Of a stretch of DNA of 9,277 nt, positions 1 through 8,025 are shown in pieces; position 1 is the stretch's first letter; the number at the start of each line of letters is the position of its first letter. This stretch comes from Chitinophaga pinensis. GTDB taxonomy: Bacteria > Bacteroidota > Bacteroidia > M30B66. The notes below the pieces were generated by a model. That model was not told the DNA's origin and did not search any database. It worked only from the letters and a program-made list of their open reading frames with translations. The stretch covers positions 1 through 9,277 of the forward strand of contig CALQRR010000035.1 in the NCBI GenBank assembly GCA_943333015.1. Reading direction: 5' to 3'. The position numbers and the translations under genes were made by a program.

Positions 1-1
1 G

Positions 2-3000
2 AAGTCGCGTTTTCAAACTGAGCCGCTGGCCCCCGACACGACTGACCCGGATTCCTTACTGCCTTTTCCGTTTTCAGATGATCAGCTCGATCCGTTAGAC
101 CCGAATCCCAATGGGCTTTTCCTGGCCGATCCATCCAACATTGAAACGCTCATAGAGCTCAATTCTAAGACGAACGAGTACGACGTTAACCAGAAAATGG
201 GAGACATGCGTTATGGCTATCCGAGCTATATGACGTTTCAGGAATATCAGGACATGGATTTTGACCGGGCTCTGCAAAAGAACTGGCGTGATCGGATGGC
301 TTCAGATGATGCCTCCAAACCCAAAAAAGGATTCCAGCCGAAGATCACCGTTCCGGGAGAAGCATTTGCCACTATTTTCGGAAGTAACACCATTGATATT
401 CGGCCACAAGGTTCAGCGGAACTTATCTTCGGAGGAAACTTCAACCGGACGATGAACCCAGCCTTGCCAATCCGGCAGCAGCGTGTTGGAGCGTTCAACT
501 TTCAGCAAAAGATTCAGATGAATATCGTTGGTAAAATCGGCGATAAAATTCAACTTCAAACCAATTACAACACCGAAACGGGTTTCAATTTCGACAACAA
601 AGTCAACCTCAAATACGAAGGAAAAGAAGACGAAATTATTCAGTTGCTGGAAGCGGGTAATGTGAGCATGCCTTTAACAGGAACGCTCATCACAGGCAGT
701 CAGAGTTTGATGGGGGTGAAAGCCAAACTGAAATTCGGACGATTGACAGCAACAACGATCTTTTCCCAGCAACAGGGAGATAAGAAAACCATCAATGTAC
801 AGGGCGGTGCACAAACAACGCAATTTGAAATTTCGGCATCCGACTACGATGCCAACCGACACTTCTTCCTGAATCAGTATTTCAAAGACCGGTATGACCA
901 GTCGATGAGTACATTGCCCAATGTGACATCGCCATTCAACATCACCCGAATGGAAGTGTATATCACCAACCGGACGTATGCCACAACCAATGTGCGGAAC
1001 ATTGCCACGTTTGCCGATTTGGGTGAAAGTAACGCAGCCTATTTTAACGGAGGAACACTAACTCCAACAGCCGTTCAACCAGGCGTTACACCCCTAACGC
1101 CGCCACGAAACGAGAATAACAATTTACAGGCTCAGCAGCTCATTTCACAATTCCCGCTTTTCAGGAGCAAAGCCAACGAAATCCTCAATCAAAATCAGCA
1201 ATATATTCCGGCAGTCGATTATGAATATTTGCAGAATGCCCGCTTGCTGAGTCCGACCGAATACAGTTTTAATCCGCTACTCGGATATGTATCGCTGAAC
1301 CAGGCCTTGAATGCCGATGAAGTTCTTGCTGTTGCATACCAATACACCGTTAATACATCACAAGGCCAGCAAGTAAATCAGGTCGGTGAATTTTCGACCG
1401 ATGTGCAGGGAACCGGAATTTTGGTGTTGAAAATGCTAAAAAGTACACAGGTATTCACCAAGAAACCGATCTGGGATCTGATGATGAAAAACGTGTATTC
1501 GTTGAACGGATATCAGATCAGTCGTGATAATTTCAAGCTGAACCTGTTGTACCAGGATGAGCAAACGAGTGTGAAGATGAACGTGATTCCGGAAGGGATC
1601 AATGTGAACGGAAAAATCCTACTTCAGCTTTTCAACCTCGACCGGCTCAACAATCAGAATGACCCGCAGCCCGATGGATTTTACGATTTCATTGAAGGAA
1701 AAACGATTCAAGCAGATAAAGGAAGGATCATCTTTCCGATGCGGGAACCGTTTAAGAAATTCATCCGAAGTAAATATGTGGTGCCAGATGAGAATCCACT
1801 GGCCAACCGGTATGCATTCGATTCCTTGTATGTAACCACAAAACCACTGGCGCAGCTCGATGCGCAGCATAACCGATTCTACATCCAAGGTTCGTATCAA
1901 TCGGCATCGGGATCCGAAATTTCGCTCAACGCGATGAACGTTCCACAAGGTTCTGTAACGGTGACCGCAGGCGGACTTCCACTGACCGAAAACGTTGATT
2001 ATACCGTCGATTATGCGTTGGGCCGCGTTCGGATTATCAATCAGGGACTGCTCAACTCCCAAACACCGATCAGCATTTCGCTTGAGACAAACACCTTGTT
2101 TGCGATACAGAGCAAGCGCTTGATGGGAGCGCATTTCGACTATAAAATCTCCAAAGATTTTGGGCTCGGGGCCACCATCATGAACCTGAGTGAACGGCCG
2201 ATGACGCAGAAGATCAACATCGGAGATGAGCCTATTTCGAATACCATTTTAGGTATTGATGGGAATTTCAAAAGCGATTCCCGTTTTCTCACCCGGTTGA
2301 TTGATAAACTACCATTTTACAGTACAAAAGAAACTTCCACCATTACAGCAAGTTGGGAAGCAGCCAAGCTCATTCCGGGACATTCTAAAGTGATCGGAAA
2401 AGACGGACTTTCGTACATCGATGATTTTGAGGGTGCAGAATCCTCCATTGATATCCGGAGTTTTGGGAACTGGTTTTTGGCATCAACTCCTAGCGGACAG
2501 CCCGCATTGCTCAAAGAAGGTTCCTTGTTTGATGATCGCCGTTACAATCACAACCGTGCAAAAATCAACTGGTATACCATTGATCCGCTCTTCTCCCGGA
2601 ACGGAAGTACAACACCTGATAATGTAAAAGACTCTCCGATGCAGAGTAATAACTTCATGCGTCAGATTGTTGAAACGGAGATCTTTCCCAACAAAGCCAG
2701 GCCAAACGGGCAGGTACAAATCATGCCAGTGCTCGATTTGCATTTCAAACCGAATCTTCGCGGGCCCTACAATTATGTTGTAAACGACAACACCTACGCA
2801 CGAGGATTGAATGCTGATGGCTCCTTGAAAGATCCGCGGACTCGTTGGGGCGGTATCATGCGACGCATTGAAACCAACGATTTTGAGTCGGCAAACATTG
2901 ATTACATCGAATTTTGGATGATGGATCCGTTTGCGGATGGAATCGCTCCAGGTTCGGCCATAAATAATGGCAGTGGAGGTGACTTTTTCATCAACATTGG

Positions 3001-6000
3001 TAACATCTCGGAAGATATTTTGCGCGATGGTCAACAGGCATTTGAAAACGGAATTCCTGTTACTTCTGAAAACACAAACGTTGCTTACACTACTTGGGGA
3101 AAACATCCAACCGCTCCCCCACTCGTTCGCGCATTCGATAACAATCCGACGAGTCGTCCTTTGCAAGATGTTGGATTGGATGGATTGCCCAACGATTCTG
3201 AACGTGTTTTCTTTCAGGATTACCTGACCGAAGCGCAGTCTGTTTTGAATGCAGATGCATACACACAATTACTTTCCGATCCATCGAGTGATGATTACCG
3301 GTTCTTCCGAAGCTCTGATTGGGATGCACAACAATCAGATATACTTACCCGATACACGCTTTACAACGGATTGGAAAACAATTCCCGTTTAGGAGAAGAT
3401 CAGATTGAATCGTATCCAACCGCTAGCACACCGCTTCCCAACATCGAAGACATCAATAGCGATAATACCTTAAGTACTTCAGAAGCCTATTTTCAGTACC
3501 GCATCAGTCTTCGTCCGCAGGACATGGTTGTCGGGCAAAACTACATCATCGATAAAGTTCCCGGAAAAGGGGAATTGGCCGATGGCAAACCCATCAACGT
3601 AACATGGTATCAGTTTCGTGTTCCAATTCGGAGTTACACCAATAAAGTAGGATCGATTAGTGATTTCAGGTCGATTCGTTTCATGCGCATGTTTTTTCAT
3701 GACTGGCAGGAAGAAGTGGTTGTCCGTATGGCTCGTTTGGAGCTTGTTCGTGCTGAATGGCGCCGCTTCGAATACAGCCTGAAAGAACCGGGATTGTATA
3801 TCGGAAATGACCTCAATACCCAGTTTCAGGTTTCGACTGTAAACATCGAAGAAAACGGAGACAAGACTCCGGTAAATTATAAATTACCTCCTCAGATTCG
3901 ACGGGAAGTGGATGTTACAACCACCAACCTGCAGCAGCTCAATGAGCAGTCGTTGCAGTTGCGCGTGTGTAATCTGGAAGATGGCGAAGCGCGTGCGGTG
4001 TTTAAGAACACCAATTTGGACGTGCGTGCGTATCGCCGAATCCGGATGGAAGTGCACGCAGAATCGATGAATAATAATCAGTGGCCCGACAAGCAACTGA
4101 CAGCATTCATCCGTTTGGGAACAGATTTCGTGAATAACTATTACGAATATGAGATCCCGTTAAAACGCTGTGCCGATGGAACGACCAATGCAGAAGACAT
4201 CTGGAATAACAGCTTTAACTTTCTGCTAGAAACCCTTACCAACGCCAAGATCCAGCGGAATACGCAAATGCTGACCAATCCATCGGTGAAGTATAACGTT
4301 CCGTTTTATGCGCAAGATCCGGATCAGCCAGACAACCGGATAACCGTTGTGGGCGTTCCTCAGATATCGGGGGTAAAAACGATGATGATTGGTATCCGTA
4401 ATCCTCAGAACGATGAATTCAATCCATGGCCAGATGATGGATCGGTTGGATGTGCCGAAGTCTGGATCAACGAATTACGCGTTTCCGATTATTTCGAGTC
4501 GGGTGGCTGGGCGGCGAATGCGCGCATCACAGCTAAGTTGGCAGATTTGGGCACCGTAGCACTTGCGGCAAGCCGGACAACCTTTGGATTTGGATCGATA
4601 GAAAAGAAACCTGCTGACCGGGCCCGCGCTAATACAACTACGTACAGCATTATCAGTAATCTGGAGTTAGGTAAATTCTTCCCGAAACCGTGGAATCTTT
4701 CCATTCCGCTGTATTGGGAATACGGAGAGAATATCAGCAATCCGCAATTCAATCCACTCGATGCGGATATCAAATTCCAATCGGCACTCGATTATCAACC
4801 CTCCAATGGCGCCCGTGATTCCTTGCGGCAGTTATCTCAGGTGTATCAGAAACGCAGAAGTATCAACTTCACCAACGTTCGGAAAAACAAAGCAGCAGGT
4901 GCGACCAAATCGCATTTCTATGATGTGGAGAATCTGGATATGACCTATGCATTTTCGGATAATTTCCAGCGTTCACCGCAAGTTGAATTCAACTACACGA
5001 AAAACATTGACGTTGGTTTAGGATACACGTTTGCACCACAGGCAAAATCCTGGGAACCTTTCAAGAAATCGAAGATTTTTGAAAAAACGAAAGCGTTTGC
5101 ATTGATCAAGGACTTTAACATTGGACTTGTACCATCACGCGTAGCATTCCGATCGGACATTGCCCGGGATTTCAATTCCCAGAAACTTCGGAATACCTCC
5201 GACATTGCCCTGCTAAAAATCGATACAACATTCTTCAAATCCTTTACCTGGAACCGGGTATATGATGTAAAATATCCCTTAACAAAATCGCTTCAGCTTG
5301 ATTTTATGGCGACCAATCAAAGTCGCGTGGATGAGGAACCAGGAGCGATCAATACGAATTCCAAACGCGATTCGGTTATTCGGAATCTGAAAACAGGAGG
5401 CCGAAATACGAATTACATGCACACCTTGAATGCGTCGTATACCATACCGTTTTCAAAAATCCCCATACTCAACTGGATGTCGGGAAATGTGGCGTATGGA
5501 GCAACGTATTCATGGGTAGCAGCGCCATTGGTGCGCGACAGTGCCAACACCAACAAGTTTGCAAACAACCCATTTGGGAATTCCATTTCAAATTCTAACA
5601 GCATCAATACCAGCGGTCAGGCCAACCTGATTCAGTTGTATAACAAAGTGCCTTATCTGAAAAAGATAAACCAGAAAAAACCGGCGAAACCGAAATCGAA
5701 AAAACCAACTCCGAAAGATCCAAAAGATCCAAAAGACCCGAAAGATCCGAAGGCAAAGAAAGATTCAACCGAGAAAAAAGAGACGGCATTCAGTAAGATT
5801 CTGGAGAATGCATCCAAGTTCCTGATGATGCTGAAGAACGTTTCAGCCACCTATACCGAAACCAACGGAACAGGACTTCCCGGATTTGTGAATTCCAGCC
5901 AATACATTGGGCGCGATTGGAAAAGCGGAACACCAACAACTGGATTCCTGTTTGGTAGTCAGACAGATATAAGAGGACTGATGGTGCAGCGTGGCGCATT

Positions 6001-7159
6001 AACGCGCGATACCACATTCAACAATGCATTTACAAAAACACTGTCGAAAAACTTAACCTGGAATGCGACGATAGAACCGATCCCGGGTTTACGGATTACG
6101 TTGAATGCCAACCGAACCTATTCCGAAAGTTTCAGTACGATTTATAAGTACAATGCGACATCGAATCAGTTTGAAGAAATCAGCACGCTCAAGACGGGAA
6201 CGTTTAGCATGTCGACCAATACCTGGGGAACGGCATTTGAGAAATTCGACAACAAGCTTCACAGTTCCAATAACTTCCAACGATTCCTCGATAACCGCCG
6301 TTCGGTAGCTTCGCGCTTGACGGCCAATACCGTTGATCCGATTACCAATTATCCAACAGGATTTGGAAGTACCCAACAGGATGTATTGCTGTATTCGTTC
6401 ATGTCAACTTACATGGGCAATGACCCAACGACGCAGAATTTGAGTCTTTTCCCCAACATTCCAAAACCAAACTGGCGCATCACCTATGATGGATTGACCA
6501 AGCTGGAGTTTTTCAAAAAATACTTCAAGACCATTTCCCTAAGTCATTCGTACCGTTCAACATTCAACATTGGATCGTTCACGACCAACTTACTGGCTTT
6601 ACAAAACCCAACTACGACGGATCAAACCGGGAACATTATTCCGCAACTCAACATCTTGATGGCATCCTTATCGGAACAGTTTGGCCCGATGTTGAACGTG
6701 GACATGACATGGAAAAACAGCCTGATTACCAAGTTTGAAATGCGTAAAACCCGTGATCTTTCTTTGAGTATGCAGAACTCACAGATCACAGAGGTAAACG
6801 GAAAAGAGATTACGATTGGCTCGGGTTATATTTTCAATAATGTGGAATTGCCATTCAAGGTGGTTGGCTCGACAAAGAAAATGAAGAGTGATTTGAATGT
6901 TCGATGCGATGTGACCATTCGAACAAATAAAACCGTGGTCCGCAAGATTCCGATTGAAGGTGAAACGATTTTCGATCCTATTTTATCGGCAGGACAGCAG
7001 AACGTAACCATTAAGGCAACGGCTGATTATGTGGTCAATCAGAAATTCACCATTCGTTTGTTCTTTGACCGCACCTCTAACAAGCCGTTCATTTCGAACC
7101 AGTTTCCAAATTCAAACACAAGCTTTGGGTTAAGTCTCCGGTTTACGTTGAATCAATAG
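2..7159 (+). CDS. sprA: T9SS outer-membrane translocon SprA/Sov, 5'-truncated by window edge
   Basis: SprA (Sov) forms the very large outer-membrane beta-barrel through which the type IX secretion system exports proteins, including gliding adhesins. The frame is open from position 2, and its first 65 codons already read like the family's N-terminal region (GLFLADPSNIETL, then a PSYMTFQEY block). ATG197 is therefore internal and the true start and signal peptide lie upstream. Residues are numbered from the codon at position 2. Family signatures seen: an IGDKIQL / NYNTETGF block near 179-192, an EDEIIQLLEAGNVSMPL block near 210, YDANRHFFLNQYF near 282-294, a first DYEY motif at 406-409, a second copy GGLPLTENVDYTVDY at 657-671, and YIDDFEGAESSIDI at 805-818. 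The C-terminus SFGLSLRFTLNQ looks like a closing barrel strand. The 2385 visible residues approach the roughly 2400-2500 usual for the family, so probably only a few dozen are missing. No internal frameshift or stop was seen. One lysine-rich insert is listed separately. Confidence 0.96.
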   Translation, partial: KSRFQTEPLAPDTTDPDSLLPFPFSDDQLDPLDPNPNGLFLADPSNIETLIELNSKTNEYDVNQKMGDMRYGYPSYMTFQEYQDMDFDRALQKNWRDRMASDDASKPKKGFQPKITVPGEAFATIFGSNTIDIRPQGSAELIFGGNFNRTMNPALPIRQQRVGAFNFQQKIQMNIVGKIGDKIQLQTNYNTETGFNFDNKVNLKYEGKEDEIIQLLEAGNVSMPLTGTLITGSQSLMGVKAKLKFGRLTATTIFSQQQGDKKTINVQGGAQTTQFEISASDYDANRHFFLNQYFKDRYDQSMSTLPNVTSPFNITRMEVYITNRTYATTNVRNIATFADLGESNAAYFNGGTLTPTAVQPGVTPLTPPRNENNNLQAQQLISQFPLFRSKANEILNQNQQYIPAVDYEYLQNARLLSPTEYSFNPLLGYVSLNQALNADEVLAVAYQYTVNTSQGQQVNQVGEFSTDVQGTGILVLKMLKSTQVFTKKPIWDLMMKNVYSLNGYQISRDNFKLNLLYQDEQTSVKMNVIPEGINVNGKILLQLFNLDRLNNQNDPQPDGFYDFIEGKTIQADKGRIIFPMREPFKKFIRSKYVVPDENPLANRYAFDSLYVTTKPLAQLDAQHNRFYIQGSYQSASGSEISLNAMNVPQGSVTVTAGGLPLTENVDYTVDYALGRVRIINQGLLNSQTPISISLETNTLFAIQSKRLMGAHFDYKISKDFGLGATIMNLSERPMTQKINIGDEPISNTILGIDGNFKSDSRFLTRLIDKLPFYSTKETSTITASWEAAKLIPGHSKVIGKDGLSYIDDFEGAESSIDIRSFGNWFLASTPSGQPALLKEGSLFDDRRYNHNRAKINWYTIDPLFSRNGSTTPDNVKDSPMQSNNFMRQIVETEIFPNKARPNGQVQIMPVLDLHFKPNLRGPYNYVVNDNTYARGLNADGSLKDPRTRWGGIMRRIETNDFESANIDYIEFWMMDPFADGIAPGSAINNGSGGDFFINIGNISEDILRDGQQAFENGIPVTSENTNVAYTTWGKHPTAPPLVRAFDNNPTSRPLQDVGLDGLPNDSERVFFQDYLTEAQSVLNADAYTQLLSDPSSDDYRFFRSSDWDAQQSDILTRYTLYNGLENNSRLGEDQIESYPTASTPLPNIEDINSDNTLSTSEAYFQYRISLRPQDMVVGQNYIIDKVPGKGELADGKPINVTWYQFRVPIRSYTNKVGSISDFRSIRFMRMFFHDWQEEVVVRMARLELVRAEWRRFEYSLKEPGLYIGNDLNTQFQVSTVNIEENGDKTPVNYKLPPQIRREVDVTTTNLQQLNEQSLQLRVCNLEDGEARAVFKNTNLDVRAYRRIRMEVHAESMNNNQWPDKQLTAFIRLGTDFVNNYYEYEIPLKRCADGTTNAEDIWNNSFNFLLETLTNAKIQRNTQMLTNPSVKYNVPFYAQDPDQPDNRITVVGVPQISGVKTMMIGIRNPQNDEFNPWPDDGSVGCAEVWINELRVSDYFESGGWAANARITAKLADLGTVALAASRTTFGFGSIEKKPADRARANTTTYSIISNLELGKFFPKPWNLSIPLYWEYGENISNPQFNPLDADIKFQSALDYQPSNGARDSLRQLSQVYQKRRSINFTNVRKNKAAGATKSHFYDVENLDMTYAFSDNFQRSPQVEFNYTKNIDVGLGYTFAPQAKSWEPFKKSKIFEKTKAFALIKDFNIGLVPSRVAFRSDIARDFNSQKLRNTSDIALLKIDTTFFKSFTWNRVYDVKYPLTKSLQLDFMATNQSRVDEEPGAINTNSKRDSVIRNLKTGGRNTNYMHTLNASYTIPFSKIPILNWMSGNVAYGATYSWVAAPLVRDSANTNKFANNPFGNSISNSNSINTSGQANLIQLYNKVPYLKKINQKKPAKPKSKKPTPKDPKDPKDPKDPKAKKDSTEKKETAFSKILENASKFLMMLKNVSATYTETNGTGLPGFVNSSQYIGRDWKSGTPTTGFLFGSQTDIRGLMVQRGALTRDTTFNNAFTKTLSKNLTWNATIEPIPGLRITLNANRTYSESFSTIYKYNATSNQFEEISTLKTGTFSMSTNTWGTAFEKFDNKLHSSNNFQRFLDNRRSVASRLTANTVDPITNYPTGFGSTQQDVLLYSFMSTYMGNDPTTQNLSLFPNIPKPNWRITYDGLTKLEFFKKYFKTISLSHSYRSTFNIGSFTTNLLALQNPTTTDQTGNIIPQLNILMASLSEQFGPMLNVDMTWKNSLITKFEMRKTRDLSLSMQNSQITEVNGKEITIGSGYIFNNVELPFKVVGSTKKMKSDLNVRCDVTIRTNKTVVRKIPIEGETIFDPILSAGQQNVTIKATADYVVNQKFTIRLFFDRTSNKPFISNQFPNSNTSFGLSLRFTLNQ
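5656..5781 (+). repeat. Lys/Pro-rich low-complexity insert in SprA with 9-bp tandem repeats
   Basis: Inside sprA lies a stretch of mostly Lys, Pro, Asp and Glu, following the LYNKVPYLKKIN block and preceding FSKILENASKFLMM. Its core is four in-frame 9-bp units at 5711-5746, each encoding Pro-Lys-Asp (residues 1904-1915), followed by a diverged Pro-Lys-Ala unit at 5747-5755. The units differ only at silent third positions (CCG or CCA, GAT or GAC), so the array is not a fresh duplication. It probably forms a flexible charged loop between barrel strands. Whether that loop faces the periplasm or the outside cannot be told from sequence alone. Confidence 0.85.
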
Positions 7160-7167
7160 AAAATTAC

Positions 7168-7202
7168 AGCCTGTTTTTTTTGGAGGAATGACAGGGCAGG
7201 CT
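7168..7202 (+). repeat. Overlapping inverted repeats with a T8 tract between sprA and gcvH
   Basis: AGCCTG at 7168-7173 is the exact reverse complement of CAGGCT at 7197-7202. A second, mutually exclusive stem is possible between CCTGT at 7170-7174 and ACAGG at 7191-7195. A run of eight T (7174-7181) lies inside the loop rather than after the 3' arm, so this is not a textbook intrinsic terminator on the + strand. It starts 8 bases after the sprA stop codon. It may end or stabilise the sprA message, but the stems are short and function is inferred from position only. Confidence 0.4.
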
Positions 7203-7232
7203 TGCACCATGGCTTCAAAACACGTACGTTTG
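7201..7232 (+). promoter_or_regulatory. Probable Bacteroidota-type promoter for gcvH
   Basis: TACGTTTG at 7225-7232 is an exact match to the Bacteroidota -7 consensus TAnnTTTG. CTTG at 7201-7204, 20 bases upstream, matches three of four bases of the -33 element TTTG at a normal spacing. Transcription would begin a few bases after 7232, leaving a leader of roughly ten to fifteen bases before the ATG at 7250. This would let gcvH and the next gene be expressed independently of sprA. The call rests on motif and position alone. Confidence 0.5.
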
Positions 7233-7249
7233 AAATCAAAATTTTACAC

Positions 7250-7630
7250 ATGAATTTTCCTGAAAATCTCCTGTACACTAAAGACCACGAATGGGTTCGC
7301 ATTGAAGGCGATATCGCTGTTGTAGGCATTACTGAATTTGCTCAAAGTGAACTAGGTGATATCGTTTTTGTTGAAATTGACACCGTAGGTGAAACGATTG
7401 AAGCAGAACAGGTTTTCGGATCTGTGGAAGCAGTGAAAACTGTATCTGATTTGTTTATGCCGATCTCAGGTGAGATTTCGGAATTCAATGACATGTTGGA
7501 AGGTTCACCAGAAACAGTAAACAGCGATCCTTATGGTGACGGCTGGATGGTGAAAGTGAAGATGAGCAATCCGGATGAAGTATCTGGTTTGCTTTCGGCT
7601 ACCGACTACAAAGCACTGATCGGTCACTAA
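7250..7630 (+). CDS. gcvH: Glycine cleavage system H protein (lipoyl carrier)
   Basis: GcvH carries the aminomethyl group from the P-protein to the T-protein on a swinging lipoyl arm during glycine breakdown in the cytoplasm. The product is 126 residues, typical of the family. It begins with the family's usual [20 protein letters not shown] block, followed by [18 protein letters not shown]. The lipoylated lysine is K63 in [15 protein letters not shown], and the conserved GDGWMVKVK block is near the C-terminus. The ATG at 7250 is chosen because homology starts exactly there. An in-frame TTG at 7202 would add 16 residues unlike GcvH, and the likely -7 element at 7225-7232 would fall inside that extension. 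No Shine-Dalgarno sequence precedes the ATG. The next gene starts 4 bases after the stop. No gcvT or gcvP is in the window, so the rest of the system must be encoded elsewhere. Free H protein can also act as a lipoyl relay in some bacteria; that role here is only a possibility. Confidence 0.97.
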   Translation: MNFPENLLYTKDHEWVRIEGDIAVVGITEFAQSELGDIVFVEIDTVGETIEAEQVFGSVEAVKTVSDLFMPISGEISEFNDMLEGSPETVNSDPYGDGWMVKVKMSNPDEVSGLLSATDYKALIGH

Positions 7631-7634
7631 GCGC

Positions 7635-7991
7635 ATGCGCAGATACATTCTGCCTGCACTCATCTGGACAGCAATTGTAACAACCCTTACGCTGTTGCCG
7701 GGGAGAGATCTTCCCGAAATTCACCTGATCAACTTCGATAAATTTGCACACCTCGGTGTGTTCGGGTTATTGAATCTGTTGTATTTACGGTGGCAACGAT
7801 TTGGAATCAGCAAGGGAGCAGCCGCTTGGCTCGTTTCACTTTTGGTGATCTCTTACAGCGGAGTGATTGAATTGCTTCAAGGTGCATTTTATATAGATCG
7901 CACAGCAGACTGGGCCGACTTTGCAGCAAATGCATGCGGCTGTTTGTTGGCGTGGCTGCTCTTGCCACTTCTGCCAAAGAAGTTGCGTTGA
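7635..7991 (+). CDS. VanZ-family small integral membrane protein
   Basis: This 118-residue protein has the layout of the VanZ-like family, whose biochemical role is mostly unknown; the namesake affects teicoplanin resistance, which should not be assumed here. Four hydrophobic segments are visible, at about residues 4-21, 37-51, 63-81 and 97-113. Family hallmarks are the LPG turn after the first helix (21-23), the FDKFAHLGVFG block at 34-44 with D35, K36 and H39, the helix-3 motif IELLQ (78-82), and the stretch DRTADWADFAANACG (88-102) with D88, R89, D92, D95 and N99. The N-terminus MRRY is positive, as expected for an inside-facing end. It starts 4 bases after the gcvH stop, so the two are almost certainly co-transcribed. 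A VanZ gene after gcvH next to sprA is an arrangement I recall from other Bacteroidota. Confidence 0.88.
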   Translation: MRRYILPALIWTAIVTTLTLLPGRDLPEIHLINFDKFAHLGVFGLLNLLYLRWQRFGISKGAAAWLVSLLVISYSGVIELLQGAFYIDRTADWADFAANACGCLLAWLLLPLLPKKLR

Positions 7992-8011
7992 AGCCAAATT
8001 TCCTACTTTTG
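7982..8011 (+). promoter_or_regulatory. Probable Bacteroidota-type promoter for deoC
   Basis: TACTTTTG at 8004-8011 matches TAnnTTTG exactly. GTTG at 7982-7985, with an 18-base spacer, fits three of four bases of the -33 element TTTG. The -33 part lies within the last codons of the VanZ gene and the -7 part in the 34-base gap before deoC. Transcription would start close to the ATG at 8026, giving a leader of around ten bases. This suggests that deoC and the aldehyde dehydrogenase form a unit separate from gcvH-vanZ. The evidence is motif and position only. Confidence 0.5.
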
Positions 8012-8025
8012 AGTAAGAACCTACT

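Noticed and set aside
1619..2134. 171-codon open frame on the - strand inside sprA
   Set aside because: It lies opposite a conserved SprA region including the DYTVDY motif, and its translation looks like random antisense composition.
2483..3268. 261-codon open frame on the - strand inside sprA
   Set aside because: It is a shadow of the sprA coding frame. The protein has no recognisable family pattern and the + strand here carries conserved SprA sequence.
5653..5850. - strand frame with a Phe-Gly-Ser repeat
   Set aside because: This is only the reverse complement of the Pro-Lys-Asp repeat DNA in sprA.
7182..7186. GGAGG as the ribosome binding site for gcvH
   Set aside because: It is 63 bases before the gcvH ATG, far outside a working distance.
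7168..7202. Intrinsic terminator call for sprA
   Set aside because: The T8 run sits in the loop rather than after the 3' arm, and the stems are only five or six base pairs, so it is reported as an inverted repeat and not as a terminator.
7202..7249. TTG start that would extend GcvH by 16 residues
   Set aside because: The added residues do not resemble GcvH, the family N-terminus begins exactly at ATG7250, and a likely -7 promoter element falls inside the extension.
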